Below, one piece after another: positions 41,919 through 51,339 of a DNA stretch of 64,000 nucleotides. Both the position numbers and the translations under genes were made by a program. Within the stretch, counting starts at the first letter, position 1. Each line of letters starts with the position of its first letter. Under the pieces are notes generated by a model. The model worked only from the letters and a program-made list of their open reading frames with translations, made no database searches and was not told the DNA's origin. Source of the stretch: DATCHW01 sp036508135 (GTDB lineage: Bacteria > Bacteroidota > Ignavibacteria > Tepidaquicellales > Tepidaquicellaceae); NCBI GenBank assembly GCA_036508135.1, contig DATCHW010000308.1:1-64000 (forward strand), in the 5' to 3' direction.

Positions 41919-43466
41919 TTATAATGGAATGTTGCCGTGTTTTTTCATCGGATTTGTATCCACCTTATTTTCAATTAGTTCGAAGTATTTAATTAATTTC
42001 TTTCGTGTGTCTTTAGGTTCTATAATATCATCTATATAACCTTTTTCGGCTGCAATATATGGATTTGCAAACTTTTCCGTGAATTCCGAAATCTTTTCTT
42101 CTAGTGCTTTTTGTTTGTTTGAAGCAGACTCAATTTCCTTTTTAAAAATTATTTCGGCTGCTCCTTTCGCACCCATAACTGCAATTTCTGCATTGGGCCA
42201 TGCGAGATTTACATCGCCCCGGACGTGTTTTGAGTTCATAACACAATATGCACCACCGTAGGCTTTCCGGACAATGACCGTGATTTTCGGGACTGTTGCT
42301 TCACAGAAAGCATATAATAATTTAGCGCCGTGTCTTATAACTCCTCTCCACTCCTGATCTGTGCCGGGTAAGAAACCGGGAACATCTTCAAGTACAAGAA
42401 GCGGAATATTGAAAGCATCGCAGAATCTCACGAAGCGGGCTCCTTTAATAGATGAATTAAGACAAAGAACGCCTGCAAGAACGAGAGGCTGATTTGCAAC
42501 AATACCTATCGAACGTCCTCCTAACCTACCAAATCCGACTATGATATTATCCGCATAATCTTTGTGAACTTCAAAAAAACTATCCGGGTCGAGAAGTTTA
42601 TAAATCAAATCCTTCATATCATACGGTTTATTCGGATTATCAGGAATAAATGTATTCAGTTCTTCAAGATCAGTTTCATTAGAAAGATCATATACATAAT
42701 TAGGTGGATTTTCAGAATTATTAAGGGGCATATATGAAAGTAATTTCCTGATCTTCTGGAAACAATCAATTTCATTTTCACAGGTAAAATGGCTGACTCC
42801 GCTTTTCGTAGAATGTGTAGCGGCTCCGCCGAGTTCGTCAAATGTAACATCTTCATTAGTGACAGCTTTTATTACATTAGGACCGGTTATGAACATATGT
42901 GATATTTTATCAACCATAAAAATAAAATCTGTTATAGCCGGAGAATATACTGCACCTCCAGCACATGGACCTACAACAGCAGAAATCTGGGGAATTAAAC
43001 CGCTTGAAAGAGTATTACGAAGGAAAATATCAGCATAGCCTGCGAGAGAGAGTACACCTTCCTGAATACGGGCACCGCCGCTATCGTTGATTCCAATGAC
43101 AGGGATTCCTACTTTCATAGCAAAATCCATTATCTTTACAACTTTTTTTGCATATGATTCAGACAACGAACCACCGAGTATTGTAAAATCTTGTGAGAAA
43201 ACACAGACATTCCTGCCATCAATCTTGCCGGTTCCTGTAATTACTCCATCTGTGTAAAACCTCTGTTCCTGTAATCCAAAATCGCAAGACTGGTGTTTGA
43301 CAAATAAATCCCATTCCTCAAAAGTACCTTTGTCGAGTAATAATTCAATTCTTTCTCTCGCAGTAAGTTTTCCGAGCTTATGCTGTGCTTCAATTCTTTT
43401 TATACCGCCGCCCTGCTGGCCTTCGTTCCTGAGTTTTCTAAGTTCTTCAATTTTATTTTTTTCCAT
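41919..43466 (-). CDS. Acyl-CoA carboxylase carboxyltransferase subunit
   Basis: 515 residues with the paired crotonase-like N and C carboxyltransferase domains of propionyl-CoA carboxylase beta (PccB) or methylmalonyl-CoA decarboxylase alpha (MmdA). Signs are GKLTARERIELLLDKGTFEEW, CVFSQDFTILGGSLSESYAKK, NDSGGARIQEGV, GPCAGGAVYSPAITDF and YGGAYCVMNSK. It transfers carboxylate between biotin and an acyl-CoA. No biotin carrier or biotin carboxylase gene is in the window, so the specific reaction cannot be fixed. murA lies 70 bp upstream. Confidence 0.94.
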   Translation of the reverse strand: MEKNKIEELRKLRNEGQQGGGIKRIEAQHKLGKLTARERIELLLDKGTFEEWDLFVKHQSCDFGLQEQRFYTDGVITGTGKIDGRNVCVFSQDFTILGGSLSESYAKKVVKIMDFAMKVGIPVIGINDSGGARIQEGVLSLAGYADIFLRNTLSSGLIPQISAVVGPCAGGAVYSPAITDFIFMVDKISHMFITGPNVIKAVTNEDVTFDELGGAATHSTKSGVSHFTCENEIDCFQKIRKLLSYMPLNNSENPPNYVYDLSNETDLEELNTFIPDNPNKPYDMKDLIYKLLDPDSFFEVHKDYADNIIVGFGRLGGRSIGIVANQPLVLAGVLCLNSSIKGARFVRFCDAFNIPLLVLEDVPGFLPGTDQEWRGVIRHGAKLLYAFCEATVPKITVIVRKAYGGAYCVMNSKHVRGDVNLAWPNAEIAVMGAKGAAEIIFKKEIESASNKQKALEEKISEFTEKFANPYIAAEKGYIDDIIEPKDTRKKLIKYFELIENKVDTNPMKKHGNIPL

Positions 43467-43536
43467 ATTAATAAATTCTATTTAGTTTGGAACTTATACA
43501 AGATTCGATTGAAAACTGAATTATATTGGAAATATT

Positions 43537-44847
43537 TTAAGCTCTGATTATATCAACACCGAGATATCTTAACTTAGCATCAATATCTTCATATCCCCTG
43601 TCAATATAGACTGCTCCATTAACAATTGTTTCACCCTTTGCAATAACACCGGCAATCAGATACGAGAAGCCGGCTCTTAAATCCGGGATATCAATTTCAG
43701 ATGACTTTAATTCTGTAGGTCCTTTTATTACGGCACTATGATAATAATCTGAATTAGCAAACCTGCATTGAAGTCCTCCAAGACAGGTATTATATAATTC
43801 GATTTCCGCACCCATTTTTTTCAGGGCTTCTACATAACCAAATCTTTTTTCATATACAGTTTCGTGGATTATTGATATTCCGGTTGCCTGAGTGAGAAGT
43901 ATCACGAATGGCTGCTGCCAGTCAGTCATAAATCCAGGATGAACATTTGTTTCAATTGCGATTGATTTGAAAGGACCATCATAATAAAACCTGATGCCTT
44001 TATCTTCAACCTCAAATTTACCACCCACACGCCTGACAGTATTGAGGAAAGTGATTAATTCATCTTGAATGGCGTTTTCGACAAATACATCACCTTTTGA
44101 TGCAAGTCCTACACAGGCAAATGAAGCCGCCTGATTTCTGTCGGGTATTATGGAGTGACAGGCACCGGTCAGTTTATCCACTCCTTCGATTGAAATTTTT
44201 CTATCAGTACTGATCTCAATTATAGCCCCCATTTTCTGGAGAAACTTAATCAAGTCTAGAATTTCAGGTTCGACAGCAGCGTTAGTAAGCACGGTTCTTC
44301 CTTTTGCAAGAGTTGCGGCAATAATAATATTTTCAGTAGCGCCAACACTCGGATAATCAAGATGGATATTATTTCCTTTCAGGGTGTCTGCATTTAAAAT
44401 ATAATAAAATTCATTATTCTCAACATGACATCCTAATTTTTTCAAACCCTCGATGTGAAAATTCACCGGTCTGCTTCCGATTTTACAACCTCCGGGTATA
44501 GGGATTTCTGCTTTGCCGGTGCGATGTAACAGAGGACCTGCGAGGAGTACTGCTATTCTGTTAGCGTTTCCCAGTTCACTCGGGATTTTATGAGTTTTAA
44601 TTTTACCTGTCTTAATAGTAAGTTTATCTTCTCTAAATGAAATATCACTACCCAGATGAGTGCAAATCTCTTTTGTGATAATAACGTCGCTGATTTTATT
44701 CGGAGAATTATAAAAGGAACATTCATCGGAAGTTAGCAATGAGGCAACTATTATTTTAGTCGCTGAATTTTTTGCCCCTGTCACTTTCACTTTTCCGTGA
44801 AGAGGATTCCCGCCTTTAATGATAAATCTGGAATTTAATTCATTCAA
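43537..44847 (-). CDS. murA: UDP-N-acetylglucosamine 1-carboxyvinyltransferase
   Basis: 436 residues. MurA transfers enolpyruvate from PEP to UDP-GlcNAc, the first committed step of peptidoglycan synthesis. The substrate site Lys26-Asn27 (VTGAKNSATK), the catalytic loop PGGCKIGSRPVNFHIEGL with Cys121, and PGFMTDWQQP with the general-base Asp are all present. Cys at 121, not Asp, predicts that fosfomycin can bind. The gene lies 36 bp downstream of accA. Confidence 0.96.
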   Translation of the reverse strand: MNELNSRFIIKGGNPLHGKVKVTGAKNSATKIIVASLLTSDECSFYNSPNKISDVIITKEICTHLGSDISFREDKLTIKTGKIKTHKIPSELGNANRIAVLLAGPLLHRTGKAEIPIPGGCKIGSRPVNFHIEGLKKLGCHVENNEFYYILNADTLKGNNIHLDYPSVGATENIIIAATLAKGRTVLTNAAVEPEILDLIKFLQKMGAIIEISTDRKISIEGVDKLTGACHSIIPDRNQAASFACVGLASKGDVFVENAIQDELITFLNTVRRVGGKFEVEDKGIRFYYDGPFKSIAIETNVHPGFMTDWQQPFVILLTQATGISIIHETVYEKRFGYVEALKKMGAEIELYNTCLGGLQCRFANSDYYHSAVIKGPTELKSSEIDIPDLRAGFSYLIAGVIAKGETIVNGAVYIDRGYEDIDAKLRYLGVDIIRA

Positions 44848-44883
44848 TATAAATACGAAAATTTAATTTAACACAAAATAAAA

Positions 44884-45834
44884 TTACTCTTTAAAGTAAC
44901 CCATTTTATCGAATTTTTTTATCCTGTTATCGAGTAATTTATCTTTTTTGATTTTCTTCACCGATGCGATTTCCTCAATTAAAGTATTTTTTAAAATATT
45001 TGCTGCTTCCTGGTGATTCCGATGAGCTCCTCCTGCGGGTTCTTCAACAATTCTATCAATGATTCCAAGTTTTAAAAGATCTGTTGCGGTTAATTTAAGG
45101 GCTTCAGCTGCCTGTTCTTTGAAATCCCAGCTTCTCCATAGTATTGAAGAACATGATTCCGGAGAAATCACAGAATACCAGCAATATTTCAGCATAAGAA
45201 CTCTATCACCTATACCAATACCTAATGCTCCGCCTGATGCACCTTCACCGATAATTACAACGATAATTGGAACCTGAAGCCGGGACATTTCAAGCAGATT
45301 ACGTGCAATAGCTTCTGCCTGTCCTCTTTCTTCCGCTTCAATACCCGGGAATGCTCCGGGAGTATCAAGGAAAGTTATCACGGGTTTATTGAATTTTTCC
45401 GCAAGTTTCATCAGTCGAAGTGCTTTTCTATACCCTTCCGGATTCATCATACCGAAATTCCTGTAAAGATTAGATTTTGTATCTCTTCCTTTTTGTTGTC
45501 CTATAATCATAACAGTATCATCACCTAAATTTGCAAAGCCTCCGACAACGGCTTTATCATCTCCGTAATGTCTGTCACCGTGAAGTTCAATAAAGTTATC
45601 GGTCATAAGGTATATATAATCCAGAGTATAGGGTCTTTCAGGATGTCTTGCGAGCTGAACAATTTGCCATGGGGTAAGGTTATCGAATACATTTTTTCTG
45701 AGTTCATTTACTTTCGATTCGAGTTTGTTTATTTCCGCAGAAATATCGAGAGTATCTGCCATTTTTCTCATTTCATCAATTTTTTTCTCCAAATCAATGA
45801 TCGGCTTTTCGAAATCTAAAATTGCGTTTAACAT
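44884..45834 (-). CDS. accA: Acetyl-CoA carboxylase carboxyltransferase alpha subunit
   Basis: 316 residues. An N-terminal coiled region (LDFEKPIIDLEKKIDEMRKM) is followed by WQIVQLARHPERPYTLDYI, FIELHGDRHYGDD and GYRKALRLMKLAEKF, all AccA hallmarks. It needs AccD, which is not in the window. GEGASGGALGIGIGDRVLML forms the carboxybiotin oxyanion site. The 3-bp gap to the polysaccharide gene at 45838 could mean the housekeeping genes share a transcript with the glycan operon. Confidence 0.96.
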   Translation of the reverse strand: MLNAILDFEKPIIDLEKKIDEMRKMADTLDISAEINKLESKVNELRKNVFDNLTPWQIVQLARHPERPYTLDYIYLMTDNFIELHGDRHYGDDKAVVGGFANLGDDTVMIIGQQKGRDTKSNLYRNFGMMNPEGYRKALRLMKLAEKFNKPVITFLDTPGAFPGIEAEERGQAEAIARNLLEMSRLQVPIIVVIIGEGASGGALGIGIGDRVLMLKYCWYSVISPESCSSILWRSWDFKEQAAEALKLTATDLLKLGIIDRIVEEPAGGAHRNHQEAANILKNTLIEEIASVKKIKKDKLLDNRIKKFDKMGYFKE

Positions 45835-45837
45835 AAA

Positions 45838-47802
45838 TTAATTAATATTTTTAAAAATTGAAAAAACTGTTTTTAATAGAATTTCTATATCTAACATAAG
45901 TGACTGGTTCTTTGCATAAAAAAGACTATAAATTTCCAGTTCTTCACCTGTTATGCCTTTATACTGATTCACCTGAATTAATCCGGTCAATCCTTTCTTT
46001 CCTAGATACTCATTATTCTTAGCTTCTAACCATAAAGGTATCCCCACAAGGCTGTACTTTCCGATAAAAACTTTTGGAAGAAGCATAAGTTTCGAAACGT
46101 TTCTTGATGACCTATTTCGAGAGAGTATACTGTATAAAAATACAAAAGGATAAATAACAATCAAGAGAATAAGAGAAATGGATAAATCAAATACCCTTTT
46201 TAAAAATATATTCATTTTATTATTAATATTGTACTCAATTTCTATTAAAGAAATATCCTCGAGATTTGAATGTAATTTTGATAAAATAAGCTCTTTTCCT
46301 GTGGGAAGAATTTTAAAATGCAGGTTTTTTTCCCTGAAATTCCACATCAGGCTTAATATTTCCTGATTTGAGAAATAATCACCGGAAAAAATAACTTCCT
46401 TTATATTATTAATTTGTATTATTTCTTCTAATTCAGACAGAGTTTTTTTACTTGAAATCCGGTTGAAAAATAACACGTTATATTTTGAAACAAGCTTTTC
46501 TTCTATATCCTGGTTTAATTCCTTATCTCCTACTACCAGTAAATCAATTTTATGAAGCATAATATTCTTCTTTTTAAAGAAGACCGAGATATTAACTATC
46601 CCTCTCCATAAAATCATTATTAATAAAGAAAGGACTGTAGAAGTTAGGATAACCTCTCTTGAATAAGCATACTGATTAAAAAAATATGTTATGGAAGAGT
46701 TAATGAAAAATCCTGAAATGATTGCATTGAAAGTTCGCTTTATCGAGAAACGGTTCTTGACAATATAAAGACCAAAGAGAGCGAGTAATGAAAGCCAGAT
46801 CAGGACATATATTGATATAATTAATAAATACCCTTTGTTGGGAAATATATTAAAACGGATATACACTGATGCAACTAATGAGAGATAGATAATTACAGCA
46901 TCAATCAGGGGGAAGAGAAGAATTCTTAAAATTCTTTTTATGTAACCAAAAAAAGAACGGTTATAAATACCAAACTGAGCAACTAATGAAAGTATCCTCG
47001 GAACTCCAGTGAAATTTTTCTGAATAAAGATTCGCATCGCTCCATAAAAGTTATTAACATAAGACAGGTGCGTTTTTCGTGTACTTTCACCCTTATAATG
47101 TATTGTTGTCACTTCCGGATAATAATATACTTTAAATCCGTTTTTTTTAATTTTGAAACAAAGGTCAAGATCCTCTCCATACATAAAATAATCTTCGTCG
47201 AAAAATCCGGTTACATCGAGGATTTTTTTGGGTATAAACATAAAAGCACCGCAAATAGAATCTACTTCGTAAGTTTTATTTTCATCAAGATATGTGAGAT
47301 TGTATTTACCAAATATTTTACTTTTCGGAAATAATTTTGAAAGTCCAAAAATGCGAGGTAAAGCAACCGGAAATGTCGGAAAACTTCTTTTACAGGCAGA
47401 ATCGAGTTTACCATTTGATAAAATCAGTTTTGAAGTAACTGCTCCGGTGTCTTTATTCTGTTCACAAAAATCAATCATTTTGCTGAAAGTACCTTCTTCT
47501 AAAACAGTATCAGGATTAAGTATCAAAATGTATTTTCCCGAAGCTTGTTTTAAAGCAATGTTGTTTGCTTTAGAAAAACCGATATTTCTGTCATTTGATA
47601 TTGCTTTTACCTCAGGATATTTTTCTTTTATATATTTAACACTACCATCAATTGAATTATTATCTACAAAAAATATTTCAATTTTGTGGTTTTTATTATT
47701 TGCAGAGTAAATTGAGGAAATACAATTATCCACAAGATCTCTTACATTGTAGTTTACAATAACTATCGATACATCATACATATATCCGATGTTTGTATTC
47801 AT
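45838..47802 (-). CDS. GT2 glycosyltransferase fused to a core-deleted phosphoglycosyltransferase
   Basis: 654 residues. An N-terminal GT2 domain (about 9-260) of the rhamnosyltransferase/WbbL type has SIVIVNYNVRDLVDNCI, FFVDNNSIDGS, ILNPDTVLEEG and GFFDEDYFMYGEDLDLC. Four transmembrane helices (about 290-430) and a nucleotide-binding-like domain (about 430-520) follow, as in polyprenyl glycosylphosphotransferases. The last 125 residues start with the family's membrane re-entrant helix (KRVFDLSISLILL, 535-547) and end with KGLTGLIQVNQYKG and YAKNQSLMLDIEILLKT, but the catalytic KFRSM and ELPQ portion is missing, leaving about 20 residues (about 560-580) before YSLVGIP. So the GT2 part may work while the PGT part serves as an anchor or partner. 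Confidence 0.85.
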   Translation of the reverse strand: MNTNIGYMYDVSIVIVNYNVRDLVDNCISSIYSANNKNHKIEIFFVDNNSIDGSVKYIKEKYPEVKAISNDRNIGFSKANNIALKQASGKYILILNPDTVLEEGTFSKMIDFCEQNKDTGAVTSKLILSNGKLDSACKRSFPTFPVALPRIFGLSKLFPKSKIFGKYNLTYLDENKTYEVDSICGAFMFIPKKILDVTGFFDEDYFMYGEDLDLCFKIKKNGFKVYYYPEVTTIHYKGESTRKTHLSYVNNFYGAMRIFIQKNFTGVPRILSLVAQFGIYNRSFFGYIKRILRILLFPLIDAVIIYLSLVASVYIRFNIFPNKGYLLIISIYVLIWLSLLALFGLYIVKNRFSIKRTFNAIISGFFINSSITYFFNQYAYSREVILTSTVLSLLIMILWRGIVNISVFFKKKNIMLHKIDLLVVGDKELNQDIEEKLVSKYNVLFFNRISSKKTLSELEEIIQINNIKEVIFSGDYFSNQEILSLMWNFREKNLHFKILPTGKELILSKLHSNLEDISLIEIEYNINNKMNIFLKRVFDLSISLILLIVIYPFVFLYSILSRNRSSRNVSKLMLLPKVFIGKYSLVGIPLWLEAKNNEYLGKKGLTGLIQVNQYKGITGEELEIYSLFYAKNQSLMLDIEILLKTVFSIFKNIN

Positions 47803-47805
47803 AAT

Positions 47806-48528
47806 TTATAAATTTCCGAATATAGATTTGAATTTTAATTTCCAAACCATAAAATAAGCTTCATAAACGACTTTACGGGACATTTTGGATTCTCCTGCTC
47901 TTCTATCAATGAATAAAATCGGAATTTCAAAAAGCCTGAATCCTTTTTTGTAGAACTTAAATTTCATTTCAATCTGGAAAGAGTATCCATTTGATTTTAT
48001 ATTATCAAGATTCAATTGAGATAATGCCGTAACACGGTAGCATGTAAAGCCGGCTGTAGTATCCTTTACGTGAAGTCCTGTTACAATTCGGGTGTAAATA
48101 TTTGCAAAATAACTGAGCAATAGTCTTCTTAATGGCCAGTTTACTACTGAGACTCCTTTAATATATCTAGAACCAATTACAAGATCATATCCTTCATTAA
48201 TTTTTTCAACAAACTTTTTCAAATATTTTGGATCGTGTGAAAAGTCGGCATCCATTTCGAAGACCATATCATAACCATTTTCTATGGCATATTTAAAACC
48301 GGTAACATAAGCAGTTCCCAGCCCCATTTTCTTTTCTCTTTTTAGTAATCTAACAGATGGATTATTCATTTTTTCAACGAGCATAGCAGTTCCATCGGGT
48401 GAGTTATCATCAATAACCAGAATATTGTAACTATTTTGCACATCAGAATTAAGCAGTACCTCAGGAATTATTTTCTCAATATTTTCCGACTCGTTAAAAG
48501 TTGGAATTATTACTAATATTTTATTCAT
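47806..48528 (-). CDS. Polyprenol monophosphomannose synthase-like GT2
   Basis: 240 residues. VIIPTFNESENIEKIIPEVL, VIDDNSPDGTAMLVEKM, FEMDADFSHDPKYLKKFVE and ASKMSRKV-like GESKMSRKVVYEA are the Dpm1/Ppm1 signature. It transfers mannose (or glucose) from a sugar nucleotide to polyprenyl phosphate at the cytoplasmic face. It has no C-terminal helices. It lies between the GT2-PGT fusion and the initiating sugar transferase, with 3-bp gaps. Confidence 0.92.
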   Translation of the reverse strand: MNKILVIIPTFNESENIEKIIPEVLLNSDVQNSYNILVIDDNSPDGTAMLVEKMNNPSVRLLKREKKMGLGTAYVTGFKYAIENGYDMVFEMDADFSHDPKYLKKFVEKINEGYDLVIGSRYIKGVSVVNWPLRRLLLSYFANIYTRIVTGLHVKDTTAGFTCYRVTALSQLNLDNIKSNGYSFQIEMKFKFYKKGFRLFEIPILFIDRRAGESKMSRKVVYEAYFMVWKLKFKSIFGNL

Positions 48529-48531
48529 TAA

Positions 48532-49911
48532 TTAATGTCCCTTCATTAATAATACAACAAAAACTGTATTTATCATTATTTTAAAATCAAGAGCAAGGCT
48601 CATATTTTCAATGTAAAAAAAATCATATTGTACCTTTGTTTTAACATCATCAATCGAAGAATCATAAGTATGTTTAACCTGTGCCCAGCCGGTAATGCCC
48701 GGTTTTAGAGATAATCTTTTAATATAATATGGCAATTCTTTTTTCAATTGCTCAACAAAATAAGGTCTCTCCGGTCTTGGACCTACGACACTCATTTCGT
48801 TTTTTAAAACATTGAAAAACTGGGGTATTTCGTCCAGTCTTGTTCGGCGCATAAATCTCCCGAATGGAGTGACCCGCGGATCATCGAGTTCAGCCCAGAT
48901 AGGATCACCTTTTTCGGCATCGTAAATCATAGAACGGAATTTATACATTTTATAGATTTTGCCTTTTCTACCGACTCTAATTTGAGAATAAAATACTGAA
49001 CCATGGGAAGTTATCTTAATTATAATAGCAGAAATAATTAATATCGGAGAAAGAAGAATTAAAATAAATGATGAGAAAGAAACATCAATAATTCTTTTTA
49101 TAATTCTGGAACTAATTGGTAAGAGTTCCGGTGTTACTTCGATTAAAGGAACACCGTATATTTGACTCGTCTTTGCCATTCCGCTTACAATTTCATACAT
49201 ATCCGGTAATATTTTGAGATGCACATTCAGTTCCGAGCAATAATTGATTATCTGAATTAAAATATCCTTATCTTTTGATTCAAGTGCAACAAGAATTTCA
49301 GTAATTTCCTGTTCCTGAACTATTTTGGGGATTTCATAGACCTCACCGAGTTCATTTTCTACTTTCTTGTCTGACTCTAAACCAATGAATCCCAGAATTT
49401 TATAACCCAATCTCGGATACCTTTTGACCATTTCATTCAGATATAAAGCACGTTCACCTGTACCGATAATCACTGTATTTCTTAACCCTATTCCGTTCTG
49501 GAGCAGTTGCATCTGAAATCTCCGTATAAATATTCTACCAAGTGAAGCAAAAAAAACAAGTAGAAACCAATAAATTAATATTAAGAATCTTGATACTATA
49601 ACAGCATCTTTGGAAAAGTCATCCAAGAATATCGCAAAGAAAAGTATCAGACATCCTAACGAAATCACTTTTAAAATCGAAGAAAATTCATCAAATCTTG
49701 AACGAACAAACCAATGCTCATACATACCTGTAAAAGAAAAAATCAGAAGCCAATAAAAATATATTACGATCATAGGCATAAGGAAATTCGGCGGATTCGT
49801 GTATAGAATCCATCCAGATTCAACCCTGATCAAGTAATATAAAGTCCATGCCAGATTAATAGATATTAGGTCTGAGGCTAAGAGTAATATTTTTTCTTTC
49901 CTTTTAGTCAC
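48532..49911 (-). CDS. Undecaprenyl-phosphate sugar phosphotransferase (initiating PGT)
   Basis: 459 residues, WcaJ/WbaP-type large monotopic phosphoglycosyltransferase. Four N-terminal helices, a Rossmann-like CoA-binding domain (about 143-250), then the catalytic domain: IKRIIDVSFS (271-280), FYSQIRVGRKGKIYKMYKFRSM (KFRSM at 324-328), RLDEIPQFFNVLKNEMSVVG and PGITGWAQVKH. It transfers a sugar-1-phosphate to undecaprenyl phosphate, the first membrane step of repeat-unit assembly. It is the only complete initiating enzyme in this locus. The sugar is commonly glucose or galactose in this family, but cannot be read here. Confidence 0.94.
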   Translation of the reverse strand: MTKRKEKILLLASDLISINLAWTLYYLIRVESGWILYTNPPNFLMPMIVIYFYWLLIFSFTGMYEHWFVRSRFDEFSSILKVISLGCLILFFAIFLDDFSKDAVIVSRFLILIYWFLLVFFASLGRIFIRRFQMQLLQNGIGLRNTVIIGTGERALYLNEMVKRYPRLGYKILGFIGLESDKKVENELGEVYEIPKIVQEQEITEILVALESKDKDILIQIINYCSELNVHLKILPDMYEIVSGMAKTSQIYGVPLIEVTPELLPISSRIIKRIIDVSFSSFILILLSPILIISAIIIKITSHGSVFYSQIRVGRKGKIYKMYKFRSMIYDAEKGDPIWAELDDPRVTPFGRFMRRTRLDEIPQFFNVLKNEMSVVGPRPERPYFVEQLKKELPYYIKRLSLKPGITGWAQVKHTYDSSIDDVKTKVQYDFFYIENMSLALDFKIMINTVFVVLLMKGH

Positions 49912-49938
49912 AAGATTCCGGAATCGTTTTTATTATTA

Positions 49939-50655
49939 TTAAATTTTATAACCAGCTTTATATGCATCGTTGTAAAACATTTTAACAGTGTCAAGGGAAA
50001 GTTCTTTTAAGTCTTTGCCGACCATTTTAAGTTTTTTCAATATATCATTTGTGATAGTTATAATATCGCATCCGCATTCTTCTGCCTGAAACAGATTAAG
50101 TAATTCCCTTGAGCTTGCCCATAGAAGTTCTACATTCTTCTTTTTCGAGACTAATTCCTTTGCTTTTTGAATATAGGGCACAGGATCTCTTCCTGTATCG
50201 GCAATTCTTCCTGCAAATACCGAAATTATTGAGGCAATTTTTTCATTAAGTACTTTCATAACCTGTTGAACCTGCTCCAATGTTAAGATTGCAGTTATAT
50301 TAAGAGATAAACCATCATTTGATAATTTTTCAATTAATGGAACTGAAGATTCCCCTTTTGTATTTGTTATTGGAATTTTAACTACTACATTTTTGCCCCA
50401 GGAGGATATCTTCCTTGCTTCCTTTTCCATAGATTCAAAATCATCGGAAAACACTTCGAAAGAAATTGGAAAATCCTTTATTTCTGATAATATTTCTTTC
50501 GCAAATTTTTCATAATCGTTAACTCCATCTTTTCGCATTAATGTAGGATTAGTTGTAAATCCCTGAACTATACCGGAACGGTATAATTCAACCATTTCTT
50601 TTACATTTGCACCATCAGCAAAGATCTTAATCTTTAAATTTTTTGAAGAATTCAT
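49939..50655 (-). CDS. Transaldolase-family protein
   Basis: 238 residues, the short class I aldolase subfamily (fructose-6-phosphate aldolase/TalC-like). IFADGANVKEMVELYRSGIV, GFTTNPTLM and NVVVKIPIT with Schiff-base Lys93 define it; LLWASSRELLN and TITNDILKKL are the phosphate-site segments. It lies between the heptose gmhB gene and the initiating transferase gene. A transaldolase could supply sedoheptulose 7-phosphate, the GmhA substrate, so it may be a dedicated heptose-pathway enzyme; a general pentose-phosphate role is the alternative. A 114-bp AT-rich gap to gmhB might hold an internal promoter. Confidence 0.9.
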   Translation of the reverse strand: MNSSKNLKIKIFADGANVKEMVELYRSGIVQGFTTNPTLMRKDGVNDYEKFAKEILSEIKDFPISFEVFSDDFESMEKEARKISSWGKNVVVKIPITNTKGESSVPLIEKLSNDGLSLNITAILTLEQVQQVMKVLNEKIASIISVFAGRIADTGRDPVPYIQKAKELVSKKKNVELLWASSRELLNLFQAEECGCDIITITNDILKKLKMVGKDLKELSLDTVKMFYNDAYKAGYKI

Positions 50656-50769
50656 TTTTGTTAATTAATTAAAAAAATCACCTGATTTCTGTCTAAACAT
50701 ATAAAATATATTATATTTAATATTATTAAAACTTATAAATTCAATTATCAAAAAAAAACCGGAATGTTG

Positions 50770-51339
50770 CTATTTGACTATTAATTCGACAGCTTCTCTG
50801 AGATTGTTGGCTACAAAGTCAGGATTTGTATTTCCCGTAAAATTAGCACTTTCAGGATTTAATATAAGAATTGTATTTAATCCTGAATTTTTACCGCATA
50901 ATATATCGGAGTCCCTGTCTCCTATGAGCCAGGAATTATTTAAATCAATATTGAATTCGGTCGTTGATTTATCAATAAAATATGTTTTGGGTTTTCTGCA
51001 TTCGCAATCAAATGAAAAATCTTCCATAATTCCCTGCGGATGATGATAACAATAGTTGAAAGAGCTAAAAAAAATTGCATTTTTTTCCAATTCTCTCTCG
51101 AAATAAGAATGTACTGATTTTAAATTTTCTAGTGAAGTTTTTCCTTTTGCAAAATCAGGCTGATTTGAAACCAGAAAAAGTTTGAAACCATTTGTGAAAA
51201 GTAACTTAAGGGAATCTATTGTAAATTCAAAGAATTTAAAATCTTCAGGAAAATGAGGCGGTTCATATTCTTTAGTTTGGGAATTAAAGACAAGTTTGTT
51301 TATGACTCCATCCCTGTCAAGGAAAACAGCTTTGTTCAC
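50770..51339 (-). CDS. gmhB: D-glycero-D-manno-heptose 1,7-bisphosphate 7-phosphatase
   Basis: 189-residue HAD phosphatase. The nucleophile block is FLDRDGVINK (Asp8, Asp10). A structural zinc loop has Cys97, His99, Cys112 and Cys114 (CYHHPQG through CECRKPK), the GmhB/HisB-N hallmark. WLIGDRDSDILCG holds the metal-binding Asp pair. It removes the 7-phosphate of heptose bisphosphate. The stop side is isolated, while its start overlaps gmhA by 4 bp. Confidence 0.92.
   Translation of the reverse strand: MNKAVFLDRDGVINKLVFNSQTKEYEPPHFPEDFKFFEFTIDSLKLLFTNGFKLFLVSNQPDFAKGKTSLENLKSVHSYFERELEKNAIFFSSFNYCYHHPQGIMEDFSFDCECRKPKTYFIDKSTTEFNIDLNNSWLIGDRDSDILCGKNSGLNTILILNPESANFTGNTNPDFVANNLREAVELIVK

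Noticed and set aside
47294..47710. 138-residue plus-strand open frame
   Set aside because: Antisense to the conserved GT2 domain of the fusion gene.
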